Both the position numbers and the translations under genes were made by a program. DNA of 64,000 nucleotides, from contig WIXG01000064.1 in assembly GCA_009869945.1 (NCBI GenBank), positions 124,001 through 188,000 on the forward strand, read 5' to 3'. The stretch is from Mesaphorura yosii (Eukaryota; Arthropoda; Collembola; Poduromorpha; Tullbergiidae). Below the pieces are notes generated by a model. That model had not been told where the DNA came from. It saw only the letters and a list, made by a program, of their open reading frames with translations, and did not search any database. Each line of letters begins with the position of its first letter. Positions within the stretch are counted from its first letter, which is position 1. Shown piece by piece: positions 23,801 through 38,000 of the stretch.

Positions 23801-25024
23801 GGGTGTTATCAAGCCTTGCAGTTGAGCTGTAAAGTGACAAATTTGTGATTGTAATCAAAATCAACTTGATGTTCCGTGTGACATGATGCGGAAGACGCCA
23901 CCTCAGCTTCCGAGTTCAATGAGCACTCACGCGCACATGACATGATGATGAGATTACACGAAAATGCATATGTTTGAACTTTTAATTATAAAATTCCTGA
24001 CTGTCTGTCTGTCGTGGGTTGTGTCCTTCCCCAGCCTTGCTTTTCTATTGAATCGGTTTGATCACACCGAAATTCTCTTGACCCTTTCGAATGATTCAAA
24101 TTACAATTTGACAACAATATTGCGTAAAATATCAAACGATGTCGTGAGGGTTCGTCGCAGGAAAGTCATACTCGTGATGAGGAAGGAAAGACCGACAAAA
24201 GATGATGACAATGACGAGCGAGAGTAGCACGACTGCAGGAAGGTTGCACAGGAAGGGATTAGGATCGCTATTACAAATCTCCGAAATCAATTTTAATGAA
24301 TGATGTCAAGGGGTGCCACTTTCACGCTTATTAATAATGTTGAGTATTAGTGCATGCAGAATTATGGAACTCTGACAAGGACATGCTCGGATCGGAAAAG
24401 ATCATTACACCGCCCGCGTTGTCGCGTTGGTGCTTGGACGAGATCACATCACGGGTTTTGTATACGTCACGGCTCACGATAATTACTATATGAGCGCATC
24501 CGCATCATTTATCATTCGATATTGTTTCTGACGAATTGATTTCAGCTCATAAGCTTTGCTAATCACTTTCTGTTTTGTCACGTTGCAGCTGGTTGACGGT
24601 ATCAAATATCACATCATTGATGATGCTGAATGAACTGTCACTTGAACCCCATAAGTTATCAATGAGAGATCAGGCTTTTGTAGAAGTTATTCTGCTGCGC
24701 TCTGCAGCTGAATAGTTTTAATTATTTCTGGTAGAGAATTACTTTCTTAAGTAACTTTCAACTTCTTACCAGTGACTTTAATGCTGTTTCTAAGTGGTGG
24801 CCAGTGAATTAGCCGACCAGTCATCACATTAGCTAATCAATTAGCGAAAAGCTGTCAGCAATGAAATAAATTGCACTGTGACGTCATCGTGTCCCAGAAC
24901 TCTCTTCCCTCTTTCGACTCTTCTCTGCTGCTCGCCTGCAACAACCTTTGGGGACATCATGCCAGCCATCGGCTAATAACGATGACACCACTCATTAGTG
25001 CACGGAGCCTGGCACTATAAATGT
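20829..25024. other. Non-coding, 4.2 kb, no gene recognised
   Basis: Scattered short ORFs on both strands (such as 22141-22476 plus with its antisense counterpart, and 22919-23239 minus) show no domain, splice logic or biased composition. It separates the kinase gene from the retroelement remnant and the vestigial locus. Confidence 0.5.
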
Positions 25025-25440
25025 AATGCTCTTCGGGAAGCTGCTTGTTGCTCCAGGTAGGATGGGAAGCGGCCCGATGGCTTCGTCCCATGGAAGCGTG
25101 GCCGTCAACTGCTATGGGACTTCACTTGTCCCGACACTTTCGCGCCTTCGCATCTGCCTCGTACTTCAGCCGACCTTGGTCATGCTGCTAAGGAGGCGGC
25201 ATCTGACAAGGACCGCAAGTACGTTCAGCTAATGGATCGCTTCCTCTTTGGTCCTGTCGCCGTGGAGACTTCTGGTGTGTGGGACGCTGAAGGTCTCCGC
25301 TTCGTTCTGGAGGTTGGTGTGCGTAACTGGAGAGAAACGCACCGGTACCTTCTAGCTGCAGCGGGTGGCTTTGGCTGTTCAGCGGGGGAACGTTGCGGCT
25401 GTTTTGGGCACACTGCCGGCTGGCCGAACTTGCCGAGATT
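25025..25440 (+). mobile_element. Decayed 3' end of a non-LTR retrotransposon
   Basis: One frame reads DGKRPDGFVPWKRGRQLLWD, then FTCPDTFAPSHLPRTSADLG and YVQLMDRFLFGPVAVETSGVW, ending LRFVLEVG. This order is the conserved C-terminal end of the pol protein of many LINE-type elements. Upstream, the same frame (NALREAACCSR) meets an in-frame TAG just before DGKRPDG. Near 25330 the frame shifts: the usual ending, VALAVQRGNVAAVLGTLPAG, continues in the next frame after another stop. The copy is therefore 5'-truncated and broken by at least one frameshift and two stops. No reverse transcriptase core remains. It lies downstream of vestigial on the opposite strand. Confidence 0.8.
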
Positions 25441-25878
25441 ATCTTTTTAAACCTTGTTAACTGTTAAACTTCTCGGGCTTCGGTCTAATTTTATGATTTC
25501 CTTCCTGAGTCTAGGAGGTATGACTTATAATTTTAGTACCTTTTAGTTTTTAGTAGATATATTTTAGTTTCCGTGTGCAAGATGAAGTCAGAGTTTTTCT
25601 TAATTGTATTCGTGTCTATGAGTTTGTCGAGCGTATTATTATATAATAAAAATGTATTACATTTATTACCCTAATTATCAATTACGATGTAAATATTGCG
25701 CACATGCGTCGTTTAATTTGAGTCGGAAGCCTGCTTTCACAGTGAGACTTAAACAGTGTAGCCTGCAGCGTCGTTGATATAATGCAAGCACAGTATGCAA
25801 GGTATTGAATAAAGGAAGGTATCATGTTCCAAAATGACAGCCCTTAAGAAAACTCGAAGAAAATAACGCGCCGCTTGG
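25441..25878. other. Likely vestigial 3' UTR
   Basis: AT-rich. A minus-strand AATAAA (TTTATT at about 25662) about 215 nt beyond the vestigial stop codon is a plausible poly(A) signal. No other feature seen. Confidence 0.4.
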
Positions 25879-28800
25879 CTAACCTGCCGTCATGTTGGAG
25901 TAATGAGCAGCTGCTGCCGCGCTGTAATCAGCTAGATGAAGATCAGATAGTGACTCGTGATGGTGATGGTGGTGATGATGAGGATGATACCTTCCACCCG
26001 CCCAACTACTCGGCTCGCTGCCTTTCATGCCGCACTGCGAACTTCCAGGCATGACTCCAGTGAATCGCCCTGCCCCGGAACTTGCTGCCGCTCCCGCAAG
26101 CAAAAATGATCCGTACTGAGCTGCGTTGAATCTGAAATCAAATAATATAGCCAACGTGAGTGCGTGGCATGGCAGAAAGTATTCGCTCATGAAGACACGA
26201 AAAGGCATACGTCTTAAATTTTGTTTATAATTTAAGGTTCACTCCTGACATTCGCCCTCAGTTCACTTTCCTTCATGAAACAAAACACGGAAGACGGTCA
26301 AGAAGAATAGAATCGACAACGCTTGTCTGTTGACTTTAAGTGGAGGGGTCCGCGTTCGTGTTGTGAGCACATTTCCCAGCTGTACTCTTCCACTTCCTTA
26401 ACGCGACCATGCACACTCATTTCGGAACACTTTGAGGGTGTGCTTAATGCGCTATACGGACCCTCTTCCGGGAGTAAGAAATAGTTTTCGAAATACCCTC
26501 ATAAATGTCAACATTATCACTCTTAAATTACATATTAAAGATGCTTCGGATATTCCTCACAAAGAACTGCCTTTATAAGAACAAACGACATTTTGTCTTT
26601 ACAAACCATCAAATGCGCAAGTTATTAACGTAATGTGGTGCAATTACTGTTGGACAACGGCTGTGGCTCCGATTCAACTTCAACTCGAATCGAGGGAGCG
26701 TGTCGGGCGAGTTTCAGGGAACTCTACACGATGACTTCAATAATGGCTGACTGAAATTAATCTCTTTTGTTCCTAGCAAAGTACTTTTGTTTGTCTACAA
26801 ACTCGAGACAACTTTCCTCCGTCAAATGCACCGAGAACTCGAAGTTTCCGGTATAGCATCGGACATGCTATGGAACTTTGCTCTAGAACTCACCTGGACG
26901 TGGAAGGCATTGCTGGATAAGGAATCTCGGCCGGTCGTGCGTGGTAACTTTGATGTGGAGGTGGAAGTGGATAGTGCCAAGGATCTCCTTGATGATGAGC
27001 CAAGCCGGCAAGTGGAGTCCCGTAGTCAACAGCTGCTCCATAAAAGTCAGCTCCGTAACTTGCCAATGGCTTACTCGGCTGGTAATTAGAATTCCAAAAC
27101 GATGGTGGGAAATTCCTCGTAGACATTGGTAAACCTGCAAGTATGCAAAGGAAGCAATTACTTGACGTGAAAAGGAGCTACGAACAAACGCGCCACGCAT
27201 ACGAGAGTCAGATTGCCTGTAACCCGAACCACCAGTAATGTTGTTGTTAAAGAGCTTATCAGGGCATTAGAATGTTCATGCCTTCAGATTTCTTGAGGGC
27301 GGAAAAGAATTACTTAATTAACACCTTTTGTTGGGTAAATTTCTTCCTCCCATCGCAGTCTTTTTGCCTCAAGCCAGAGACGGTTGTGAGCTTTGAGCGG
27401 TTATCAAAACGCGATGCGTGTTGTTGCTAGTCTTTTGAGTGTGGGTTATTGGGCTGTGCCAACAATGTGTGTGCGCTAAAATGCTACACCTCCTGATTCT
27501 TAATTCCACCTTTTCAATTTTTAAGAGCTATTGAGAGTAAATACCTGTCGACCTCATAAGTCAACTGCAGTAGCCATATAATATGGTTCGACTTTGGTAT
27601 TCGATTTATCCTAATGCAGCACGCTGAAAAATTCGTTCTCAACAGATTAGAGGAGCAATGAGAGTAGAATCGTAAATTTGATGTTACAAATAATTGCCCA
27701 AAAATGTTTCTTCCAGACAGACCAAGTAAAGTACGGGACGACAGATCATAATTCAATTTTGAAAAGGTCAACCTTTTTCATGTTGCGATTCAACACTGAC
27801 TGATTACTCAGGTTAACTTCTGAAAATTTTGACATCTAGGACAAATACCTGTGCGACGCAAGGCAATATTTATGAACTCAATGCTCGATACGAGGCTGTG
27901 TCGGCACAGAGCTGTGCGTTTTAGTTGATGTGAAAAGTGAAAGTAGGTCCCTGTAAAGTAATGTTTGTTACTGATAAAAAAAATCATTACTGCTCGAACA
28001 TACGAAAATTTCTGGCTAAGGACCTCCTACTGTTACTGACAGTCTTGCTATAAAAACCAACAGCCAACAGCGAGCCCCGATATAAAACGAACCCTTAGTG
28101 GACTACCTTTCATTTTTGGTTTATTATTTCGTTATTCTTGACTGACAATAATAAAAAATTACAGTCTCGGGTCTCGGGAATGGTTACGTTGAGTTGTACT
28201 TTTAACTGACTTGCCTTTTGCCAGGCTCAGTTTAGCTTCACTCTATCAAATCAATCACTACTCAAGTCTTGAGTTGCTGCTTTTTGTAGTTGTTTGAAGT
28301 GTTTGAATACGTCCAGGTTTGATCCTCGTACTTTCTTTCGCAAACGCATAGAAAAGATGCTTTTCTCTGAATTATGTGTGTCGAACTTTGTCTGCCGTAA
28401 ATCAAAACAAGCGGAAGTACGATTCTCGCCTTACTTCCTCCAAGCGCATGTTCAAGTGTACCCTTTCCTTGCTCTAATTAGGGTACAGACTCATTCTTCG
28501 AGTCGCTCTGTCTACCCGCGCTATCTCATTCACAAACACATGCACGGGCACACATGTGTGAATGAAGATCATGTTCACCGTGACTTAATTACGGGTGCTT
28601 CGTGAGTGCTCTTCTTTCAGCCAAAGCTACGAATCGGATAATTGAATCTCAGGCAGAGACAACTGAAATCTTGATAATATCTTTAAGAGCTCTGCGGCCT
28701 CACTTAATCCTTGCGAGAAGCTATACACCGCAGCGTGCAGCAGCAGTAATTGTCAGTGCTGCATAAATTACGTCCGTAATTGCTTTACACTTCGAAAGCG

Positions 28801-31800
28801 TATAAATGTCATCGACAGTCATTACCCCGCAAAATGGCAATGGTAGGAATAATATTAGGGTTTAACTTTCGCAATCCAACTTAAACCGTAAACCAATCCT
28901 AAGAGTCGGAGTGAGAGTGCCAGAAAACTAAGCGGTACAAGTACAAGGCACAGGCGACAAGCGAGGCAAGAAAAGGATTTAAGTTCATTTCCGTCGAAAT
29001 GGATCGTTTAGAAAGATTTATTTTCAATAAAAATTATCTCTTCCCATTCTCTTTTCTGGCTTCCATGTCTGCGCGTTTGCTTCAGTGCTGGAGGTAAAAG
29101 GAATGGGGCAAAACGGCAAGAGTCAGGCGAGCCGTAACTCGTAAATGAAACCTAACAAGTTAATGTGAGTGTACACGCTTGGATTCATAGCACCTCCTAT
29201 GCTGTTTCTTGGAACAAAAGTTCATTGCTGATCAGACTACCGTGACACATGTCAACGGACAGAATATGCAATTTGCATTAACAAACGGCACGTCTCATAT
29301 TCCACACGCTAAAAAATGTGCAAATCCCAGATGCCAGTCACATGAGTTTGCCTTGTGAATCAGAGTTTGAGCATGGCCTAATTAAATATGCAACGCAAAG
29401 AAATTTTCAGCCATTGAAATCAGATAGCGGCTTACTCAACTGGATTCCTGGAAAAGTCGAAGGCAGAAGCAAGCACTGCAGAGTTGCAGCAAAAAACAAT
29501 GTCATCGTCATCAGTCAAACAAACACATCTGCACACCAGACAGACAGCGAGTCAGGATGTCAAGAAATGTGCTTCGAGTCAAAACTCGGCGCACATGACA
29601 TAGTACACGGAAAGTAAAGTCCTTCCGTGTCCGGCACATGTCCGATGTCCAGCCCAGCAAAACTCTAGCCGTAGCTGTAGCCTTGTTATTGAATGCGCAA
29701 TTCACTGATCATGTATCCACGGTTGCCAAGAACCTTGCTTCTGTACGTCGCTTTGAACGAGGATTATATGAATTTGTAAACGGCGGTCGGCGTGCATAAT
29801 TTTATTCAAAATTCCATACTCTATTAATAACTCGATGCTAATTATGGTGGGTTTATCTTACTTTTTGAAGTCGGTTTGTCGCTGACATACGGACCACTCA
29901 GAGCCCGGCTGAAATGTTCATCCACAACTCGCGACACGTCACCGTTATAATGTACAAATACCACACAATTCGCTGAGACGTACTGCGCTCGCTGATTTTG
30001 ACTGCTTGCACTGTTGTTGTTATTTCGGTTTGACTGGCTCGATGTGCTGGAGCTTTGATTTGAACTGTGGTGGTGATGATGCAAATGATGACTTGTCGAT
30101 GGAACGGGGCTGATCGCCCCACCACCGCCGTACCGAAGGAGCGCTTCGTGTTGCGCGTCTTGGAGACGAGCTGACGACGATGTTCCAGGTCTGCTGCTGC
30201 TGCTTGTTCGCAGAGAGTTAATGTTGTGTGAACTAGGTGGTATTGGAATTGACGATGGGCTCAACGGGCGACGAGGTACGGAGTTAGAAGCTGAGGCGGA
30301 CAGCGAGGAATTGTGGATCGGAGTCGAGCCACTGCCCACGCTTCCCGGCCGACCTGTGGACGACCCGTTGCCAGGTCCGAGGGTTATGATGGGGCCGGGA
30401 CTGTTGTAGGACGACGTGTCAGAGGTCAACGAGTCCTGAGGTGAAGGAGCCTGCAGAAAGAAGTGCATAACGTTATATTTCCGCATATTTCGACGTATTA
30501 ATTATAAAGCACAAGAACGATTCGGTTCCAATCAGTTTAGATTAAAGTTCGTAACAGGTTTCTAGTACAAAGATTTGTCGCTCTGTGCAAAATTTATGAA
30601 CGTTTCGCTGCGCACGATTGTGTTTACAAAGCATAAAGCTCCAGTGCAAGTATCGACACATTTCAGTAGTCGTGCATTTCGACGTCCTTTTATTTACGGC
30701 CCATAAATGTCAACAAGCAATGAAAAAGAAATAAAAATTGCAGATTTTGCATATTTACGCAGTCCCCAAATCGTTAAATGAAATTCTTGGAGAGAAGCTT
30801 TTATCTGTCGCTTTGTGAGAGCGCAACGCTCATTGTCCATGCATCTGGTTACAAATTGTTCGCTCATGACTCCTCCATTCGAAGATCGTGTTCTCATGTA
30901 AAATGCAGACAAGGGGTAATAAATGGTAATAAAATTCCGTGCCTGTGTGTGTTCCATACTTATCACACTATAAATTAATTTTTAATCTCCTGTAAGTAGG
31001 CCCATTAAACGAGAGAAGCTAAACGGATCAGGTTTGACTCAGCAACTTCCACAGCAGTCGGTGATGCGGTGGTGGACCAACCGAGAAGAACAAGATTCGT
31101 ATCTCCACAAAATATAATTCTAAAGCACCGAACCAGCACCATTGTACTTGCCCTGTGTTGCTACAGTGCAGTACAAGCGACTGACAAGTGTCTTTTTATG
31201 AACCATCATCGTCGTTGTCATTTTACGAGTATCAACATCTCGGGCTCGAGAACAAGGGCGAAGGCCTAGACAAGTCATGAGCATGGGAACGAGACGTGAA
31301 AGGGGAATAAAAAGACCAGACTTCTTTCTTCTGTGTCTTCGTCGGGAAGAAAAATTGCTGTACACTGAAAACTGTACACGGGAACATCTCCTCATGTTTC
31401 AACAGATTGAATTATGGTTATTGCTACTGAATGGAGAGGCTACGAGAAGGCAGCGTGGAAAGACGAAAGAAAGACAGACGGAGTGAGATCAGACGCAGAG
31501 ATATTCATGACTCGTTGAAATTGAAAACGATCGTACAGCAACATAGAAAGAGGACTCGTAACCCGTTTCGCGGTCTCAGAAAGGACTCACTTCTTTCATC
31601 TGCATACGAGATGCCTCAGCGAAAGGAAATGGAAACGCTTAATTCGAAATCATTAAACTTGATTCAGTTACGAGTTTCAATTACACATACGACGAGCTAA
31701 AAATATGCATTGATTTAACCCGACATGCTGAGTATGCAAATTTGCGCGCTAACTTTGTGATTAGGTTTCAAAACAAAAAGTGAGGTTAGTGAAGCAGCGC

Positions 31801-32083
31801 TGTTTACTGTCTGCCGCTTATGGAATTTGTTGCTTGCGTAATGTGAACGGAATTTCATTGGTACTGCTTTTGAATTGTACTTTCTAGAAACACGTCCTTG
31901 TTTAAACCATTTTCTATCATGATATCAATTGAAAACGTAAATTCATGTGCTTGCGTTACTAGATAAATCAGTGAGTGCGTCTAAAATAGCTTGACTCACC
32001 TTGTCCAATGAAGAATTCGTGCGTTCGCACGACGAAGAAGAGTATGACATAGCGTATGGTTGATACATCACCGTACAACTCAT
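25879..32083 (-). CDS. vg: Vestigial (TONDU-domain transcription cofactor)
   Basis: Four coding exons, 32000-32083, 29862-30450, 26894-27134 and 25879-26131, join in frame to give 388 residues. Vestigial binds the TEAD protein Scalloped and specifies wing and muscle fate in insects. Exon 1 encodes MSCTVMYQPYAMSYSSSSCE. Exon 2 is a Ser/Pro-rich low-complexity region ending in the TONDU domain at about 183-212: QYVSANCVVFVHYNGDVSRV followed by VDEHFSRALS, the near-invariant Scalloped-binding segment. Exon 3 carries the conserved RNFPPSFWNSNYQPS block. Exon 4 has a poly-His run and an AAAAHYSNM ending. Introns are long (about 0.76, 2.7 and 1.5 kb) in contrast to neighbouring genes, as expected where intronic enhancers lie; Drosophila vg has its wing enhancers in introns. 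In a wingless lineage the role would be muscle or appendage patterning. Confidence 0.95.
27135..29861 (-). other. vg: Vestigial intron 2 (2.7 kb)
   Basis: A non-coding interval between the TONDU exon and the FWNSNY exon. It is unusually long for this window and a candidate location for enhancers, by analogy with Drosophila. I cannot identify individual binding sites with confidence. Confidence 0.6.
30451..31999 (-). other. vg: Vestigial intron 1 (1.5 kb)
   Basis: An intron with donor AAG/GTGAGTC and acceptor TTTCTGCAG. Short ORFs inside are not convincing. A further candidate location for enhancers. Confidence 0.6.
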
Positions 32084-35000
32084 CTTTTTCAGATTTTACT
32101 CGTGATACTGAGGCTCAAACAAAAATTCTATTGTAATCCCAACTTCACTGATCACTAGAAAACTTTCGCTAACTATCGCACAGATAATCCAACGTGATTA
32201 GCTTGAGACTCAAATTGGGAGTCACAAATTGATGGTCACAAACAACTACACTGTCAATGCAATGTAAATCTACCGGAGCGTCTCTCGTTTGGCTTTTGAA
32301 TTCAACTTCTTCAGCAAAAAGTCTCATCGGTATCGATTGTGTCTATTTGCTTCCTGAGTTTCACGTTTCACCAGATTCGACTAATTTTACCGGCTAATTT
32401 GCACGAGTTCGTCCACTATATGAAACTCAAAAAGTTCACCAGTATGATGCTTGTCCAGAATGGATTTCATTCAAATGATCGTAAGAGCGGTCAACCGTAC
32501 GAGGTGGTAAAATTAAGCGTCGGGCCTGAACACGAGCTCACTTTTCAAAAAGCCGACCAACTTGAGACCTGTGCTGTGGGTGGGTGCGCGAGTTGTGAGT
32601 AAATAAAAATGAGAATAAGTACTGAAAAATATGTTGGGAAAATTATGATGTGATGACGAGAAAGTAGACTTTTAAGAGAGTACAGCAATACTCTCGTACA
32701 AGAACATAGAGCCCAGTAAGTGGAAGCGGAGCTCGAGCGCAAGGTTGGCAGGCAGCAGCAAAACTTGTTGAAACTTTACTGATGAAGGGGTTGGACTTTC
32801 AGAGTTCCAACCTTCTCTCTGCTATTGACAATACAATGTTTGCAGCGCGAGCAACAGGACCGAGCCGCAATCGCGTACGCGTATATGGTAAAGATATAAT
32901 TTTCTACGTGGTCGAAGTATTATTGGATGTCGACAATACAATAGCGGAGCAAAGCACATTACAGTACAGTACGTGTACGGCAGCTTCATTCAAGCAAGGG
33001 AAAATACGGCGGCTCGGAGTGCTCGATTCGATTTTCTCTCTTTCTCTCTCGCTCTCATTATGGTACATAATAAAATAAAGTGTTCCGGAAGTCTATCAAA
33101 ATGAGAGCATGTACACGGCACGGCGGCACTTGGAAACCGAAACCGGAGACCAACCTGACACAATTGAATTCGGCTTTATTACCACCACACACTTTACAAT
33201 GGAAAATTGCATTCGAGAGCGAGAACCACCGAACTCAGTCTGAATTTTGAAGTCTTATTTTACGCCATTACGAAAAGGCAAAGCCCGTTCTTAATGATTT
33301 ATGAATTGTGGCAACGAACAAATGAGCGATCCATCATACTTTATTTGTGCGTAAAATTTCCTTCGATTTTAATCGCAGTCGCACTTAACGAATTTATCAA
33401 TGCCAAAGGAGCGATGCATTGGTACAGTTCCTGTACGACTTGAAATGCTGACGGAATTAAACACAACGTAAACAGTCAATTAATATTTTAAAAGTAATAC
33501 GCACGTTGAATGAAGTAAATGTGTTGAGCGAAGCAGTGAGTAATGTTTTTGGCATGGGCGACCGTGTCCATGCCCTTACAAAAGCTTAGAATGTAGCACG
33601 GGCAGGTTGGCGTGTTAAGTGGGAATTGAGAATGAAACGAAAGGAATTTAAACAATCAGCAATAAAAATACGGCACGCAGATAAGCAAACTGCTCACGTA
33701 TTCGCAGTGCTGCGTTGTCGCATTACGCACTAGAGTGAATGCAGTCAGTCAGTCGTTCACTGTTGCTGTTGCTAATAAATAATTGATCAATTGATGGTAT
33801 TTCTGATACACTGACTAAGCACAAGAACACAATGCTGCTGCGAGTCAGGGGTCCCTGGCAAGGTGAGAAAACACAATGGTAAATTTCAATCGGAATGTGT
33901 CCAGTCATCTTCCAATTCGATACGTTGGTTTCTGGTTTAGCATAGCTCAGCAGAAGTACAGTCGTCTTGCTCTTAAACTGCAACGCAATACAATATGATT
34001 CCGAATCATGCGCCAATTCTTCCTGTTGGTAAATGCGGCTCAGCTTTCCTGATTTTCAAGCGTCTAGCAGAACACTTTGTCTGGACAATAATTGCATGAG
34101 CCGACCACATCATCAAAATTTAGAGTATCGCGCCATTTCTGAATCGAATGCTAAAACGGCGAATCTCAAAATATTCTTGATTGATGGTGTCAGAAATTAA
34201 TGTATCCAAAACCAAAACCTGCTGCCAAAACTTCCGAATATTCTAATAAAACGAATATAAAAATTCGATCTATCCAAAACCTCCTTTCTCGGAAACTTCT
34301 GGTTGCAGCAGCATTTCATAAAAGTGCAACAGTGAACTCAAATTGAAAGCGGACAGAAAGATGACTGCACACCGAGACTCTCGGTCAGATGATCCAATGC
34401 ATTCACCATGAAATGAATATTAGAATATTAATCACGTCAGCATGATTTGAGGGCGAAAGTGACAACAACTCGACTTCCCGTCGAGTTTAACATGACAGTA
34501 ATATAAGTTCACAACGTGATCACCGCGCTGTCCAAGTACGAAACTTTCATACGCATGGCACATAGCCGAACAAGACTTCATCTTTCAAGCCTTCATGGGT
34601 CGTGCAGAGCGTTTGTGACTTTTGGGTGTGTACGCTGCGGTTGGTATCAATTGTTCAGTGTGACAACTGTGTCTACACTAGGCCGAGAACATGAGCCACT
34701 AAAAGCAATTGTCATTGTCGTCATCACTCCGTATTTCATACACACATGTACACCATTTGCGCGTAATTGCAAATCGATGCCGCGGTTCCGAAAGGTACGA
34801 ACAGTTTACTTTCTCGTTTCTCGCTCGGACACAGACATCAGAACAATATTGACAATACATCAATAAATCAAGTGCAATTTGAGTTGAGAAAATAATTACT
34901 GGATAATACACTTTTTGTAAGATTCGTTGCAAGTTCTGACAGAATGAGAAAACTTGATTTCACAGACACAAAGAGCAAGTCGATGCAATTATGTCTTGTC

Positions 35001-38000
35001 GAGTGGCATTTCTGTACAAAAATGTTGATTACTGCGGTGGATGCGGCCGGTGATGAATAAATTCATGGCATTATTGTAGTCATACACTTATACGAGCCTG
35101 CCTGAGTAGAGGGCAGGCATTACTAATGTCCAGCCGCCGAGTATAGTGGAAATGTGATCCTGCAAGTCGAAGAATTTTAGGAGAGACAAAGACAAGTTTA
35201 TTACAAGTCACTTTAAGTGCATATTGCACATACCAATGTGACAAGGTAACAAATGTTTAAGGCACTCATTGGCCACACGGGTTGATAAAATTTCTGTCAG
35301 GACGAATTTCTTTAGCAAGCAAACGTTTTAGGCATTGGCAATCCCTAAAACCTGTGCAAGTCGCTTATTTCTACAGAAAATGAAGAGTCAATCAAAGGTT
35401 GCCAATATGACACAAGATTCACAGGTTCTAATTATTATATTTTTATAACAATAATTTCTTATTGCAATTTGGAAATTAGAAGACAACTTTTATATTACTT
35501 CTCCTGAAAGTATTGCTTGCCGCATTTGTAAAGACCAAGCTGAACATTTTCTTTGGAGTTCCAGTTTGTGCGATGATGTATCACTTCATTCATACAATTT
35601 CATTTTTCATGCCTTATACAAAAAAGAAAAATATCTTGACAGCCCCAGTAAAATAATTTATTGCTCAGACCGCGTTCAAGAAACCTTCGCTACCAAATGC
35701 CAGTCATCTAACGTTAATCTTGACATTTGACAATGAAAGGTGATTTGTCAACTGCACTTTACATCATTACTCGGGAATCTTTCCTTCGAGCCTCACTTCT
35801 GTAGGACAGAGTGAACAAATTTTGATGGCTTAATCTCGGATCTTTCTCACAGATTTCATTCAAACATAACAGTTTAAGATGATGGGGCAGCGAAATTAAT
35901 CAAATCACAGTCAATTTCATGAATTGTACCACAGCTTTTTTGTATTCCCGAATTTGATAAGAGTTGTCCAGTGTTGAATCCAGCAAAACAGAACTCTGTT
36001 CTGCGCTACTTGAGGCAAGGGCAGCGGCGGCAGTCGTAGACCTCCCAAAAGAAACTCGTTTCTTAATTACAATTTTACATGCAACATTATGCGAGCCTTT
36101 TGTCAACAGTTTTGTATTTCGGCGGCTGAAAGTAAGAGTAACTTGATTCATTCATTCGATGATCAGCGAATAAACGCAGATTATACGCGTGTACGTATCT
36201 AGCGTGTGCAAACAATGTGCAATTCCACAAAATCCCACCTGTGAATGTTGAAATCACCGAAAACAACAGACGGAGCAAATCGCCGAATCCTCTGAAACGG
36301 AAGACTTAAGACCAATGAAAGATAACGAAATGAGTAAAACATGATTGCGTTCAACTTCTGAAGAAGTTCTGAACAAATGACCCTGTGAGTTGCTACGAAA
36401 TTGACTTTTAAGAAGCAGCGTGCGTCTGCCCACACCAACTTACACAATGCGATAAAAGCCCACCGCTATCAGAAGTCTAAGCAATAAATAAAAGGATAAG
36501 CGATGATTAGGCAAGCGATCAACATTTCTTCCACGCACCAGTCAGGTCGGGCACTCACCGACCGAACAATGCATCTGTTGAGGTTGGTTTCATTGTTTTC
36601 AACTTTTGGACGATAGTGTAAAAATAGATGTCAAGACTAAGACTTGCTTTGGAGTGTTTGACATTTTAACTTCCGACTTATGACTTCGTGATCGCTGCGA
36701 CTGCCTGCGCAAAGAGAATTTTTTTTTGTATTTCACTTATTTCCACGTTCATCTCCTGGAGAGATAACTTCGGACTTCTGTAAGCCCTCTCTTGCTGCTG
36801 TCCCGATAAGCGACGACTGTCTTCTTTTGTTTCAAGTCTCAAGCCTCCTTAAACTTTCAAATTGAATCCACAAGGGAATAATTACAAAGTAGAAACCACG
36901 AACTGCAGGACAACGACTGCACTGCGCACCAGGTTCATGTTCAGGGCAGAGCACGTTGCATGTTCAGAACTCAGATTACGAACTGGAATACTGACTTGCA
37001 TATTGCATGCGCTGGAGTGGAGCATGGAAAAGCAGAGGTCTATGGAAAAATGTAAATTGAAAAGTCATGTTCAATGAAACTAACGCTCATTTGCATGTAC
37101 AACAATTCTCGACAATGGTAAAAGTAAAATGTGTAAAATATAAGTAACGAATAAAATGGACGATGTTACTGGGCATCGGGACGCCACCAATTTTATAGAA
37201 AATGCGCCGTTTCATATTCCAATTCTTACTAATTGGTTGTATGAATGATTTAACAATTGCAAATGGTTCAGATTTCCGATTTCGTCTTTTCCAATGACCA
37301 TAATTAAGGTTGAGCATTAATTAAGCACTTATAAGCTCTATCACGTAATGCGTCGAAAGCCGTTAAGTAGTGTTAATGATTGCAGCTTTCACGCGACTAC
37401 AATCAAATTGCGGACGCTTATCGAGTTGAATGCAATTTCTCTTTCTGAATCTGGGAATCGGTTTTCTGTTGCATGCCAAACGCAGACTTGCAAGAGCAGT
37501 TTCCTTGTGCAATCATGCAAGAAAGTTAACATTAACAAACGATTTCTTGCGTTTCCACTTCAAACGCAACCGATTCACTTGTACTCAAGGAGGAGAAAGA
37601 GTGCAACAGTTCCAGCATCTTCCGTGCTGAGCACATGTTCAAGACGGAACGGAACTCGGAACCCGTGAGCCGCGAACTGCGGGTTTGTTAATCAGGCAAC
37701 TGTGTGATATAAATCATGATAATGACCAGTCACACGCCTTGTGCTCATGAAGCAGTTTTACATGTACGAAAAACGGAACTTTGAAATATTGTCCTCTTGG
37801 CAGTCAATAGAGACTCACACGCGTATATGCCCGGTTCAGGCAAATGGTGCCACTAGCCTGAAACGCATAGTAAACTGTGAGTGTGAAATCTGTGAAAGAC
37901 TTCTCAACTTCACGTCTTAGCCCTTGATAACATTAAAGGAATTCCGAGCAACATTCTCGACAAGACATAATTTTCCAAAGGAGAGGATAATTATTCGTCA

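Noticed and set aside
33038-33058. CT-rich stretch (TTTCTCTCTTTCTCTC)
   Set aside because: Ordinary simple-sequence DNA; no evidence of function.
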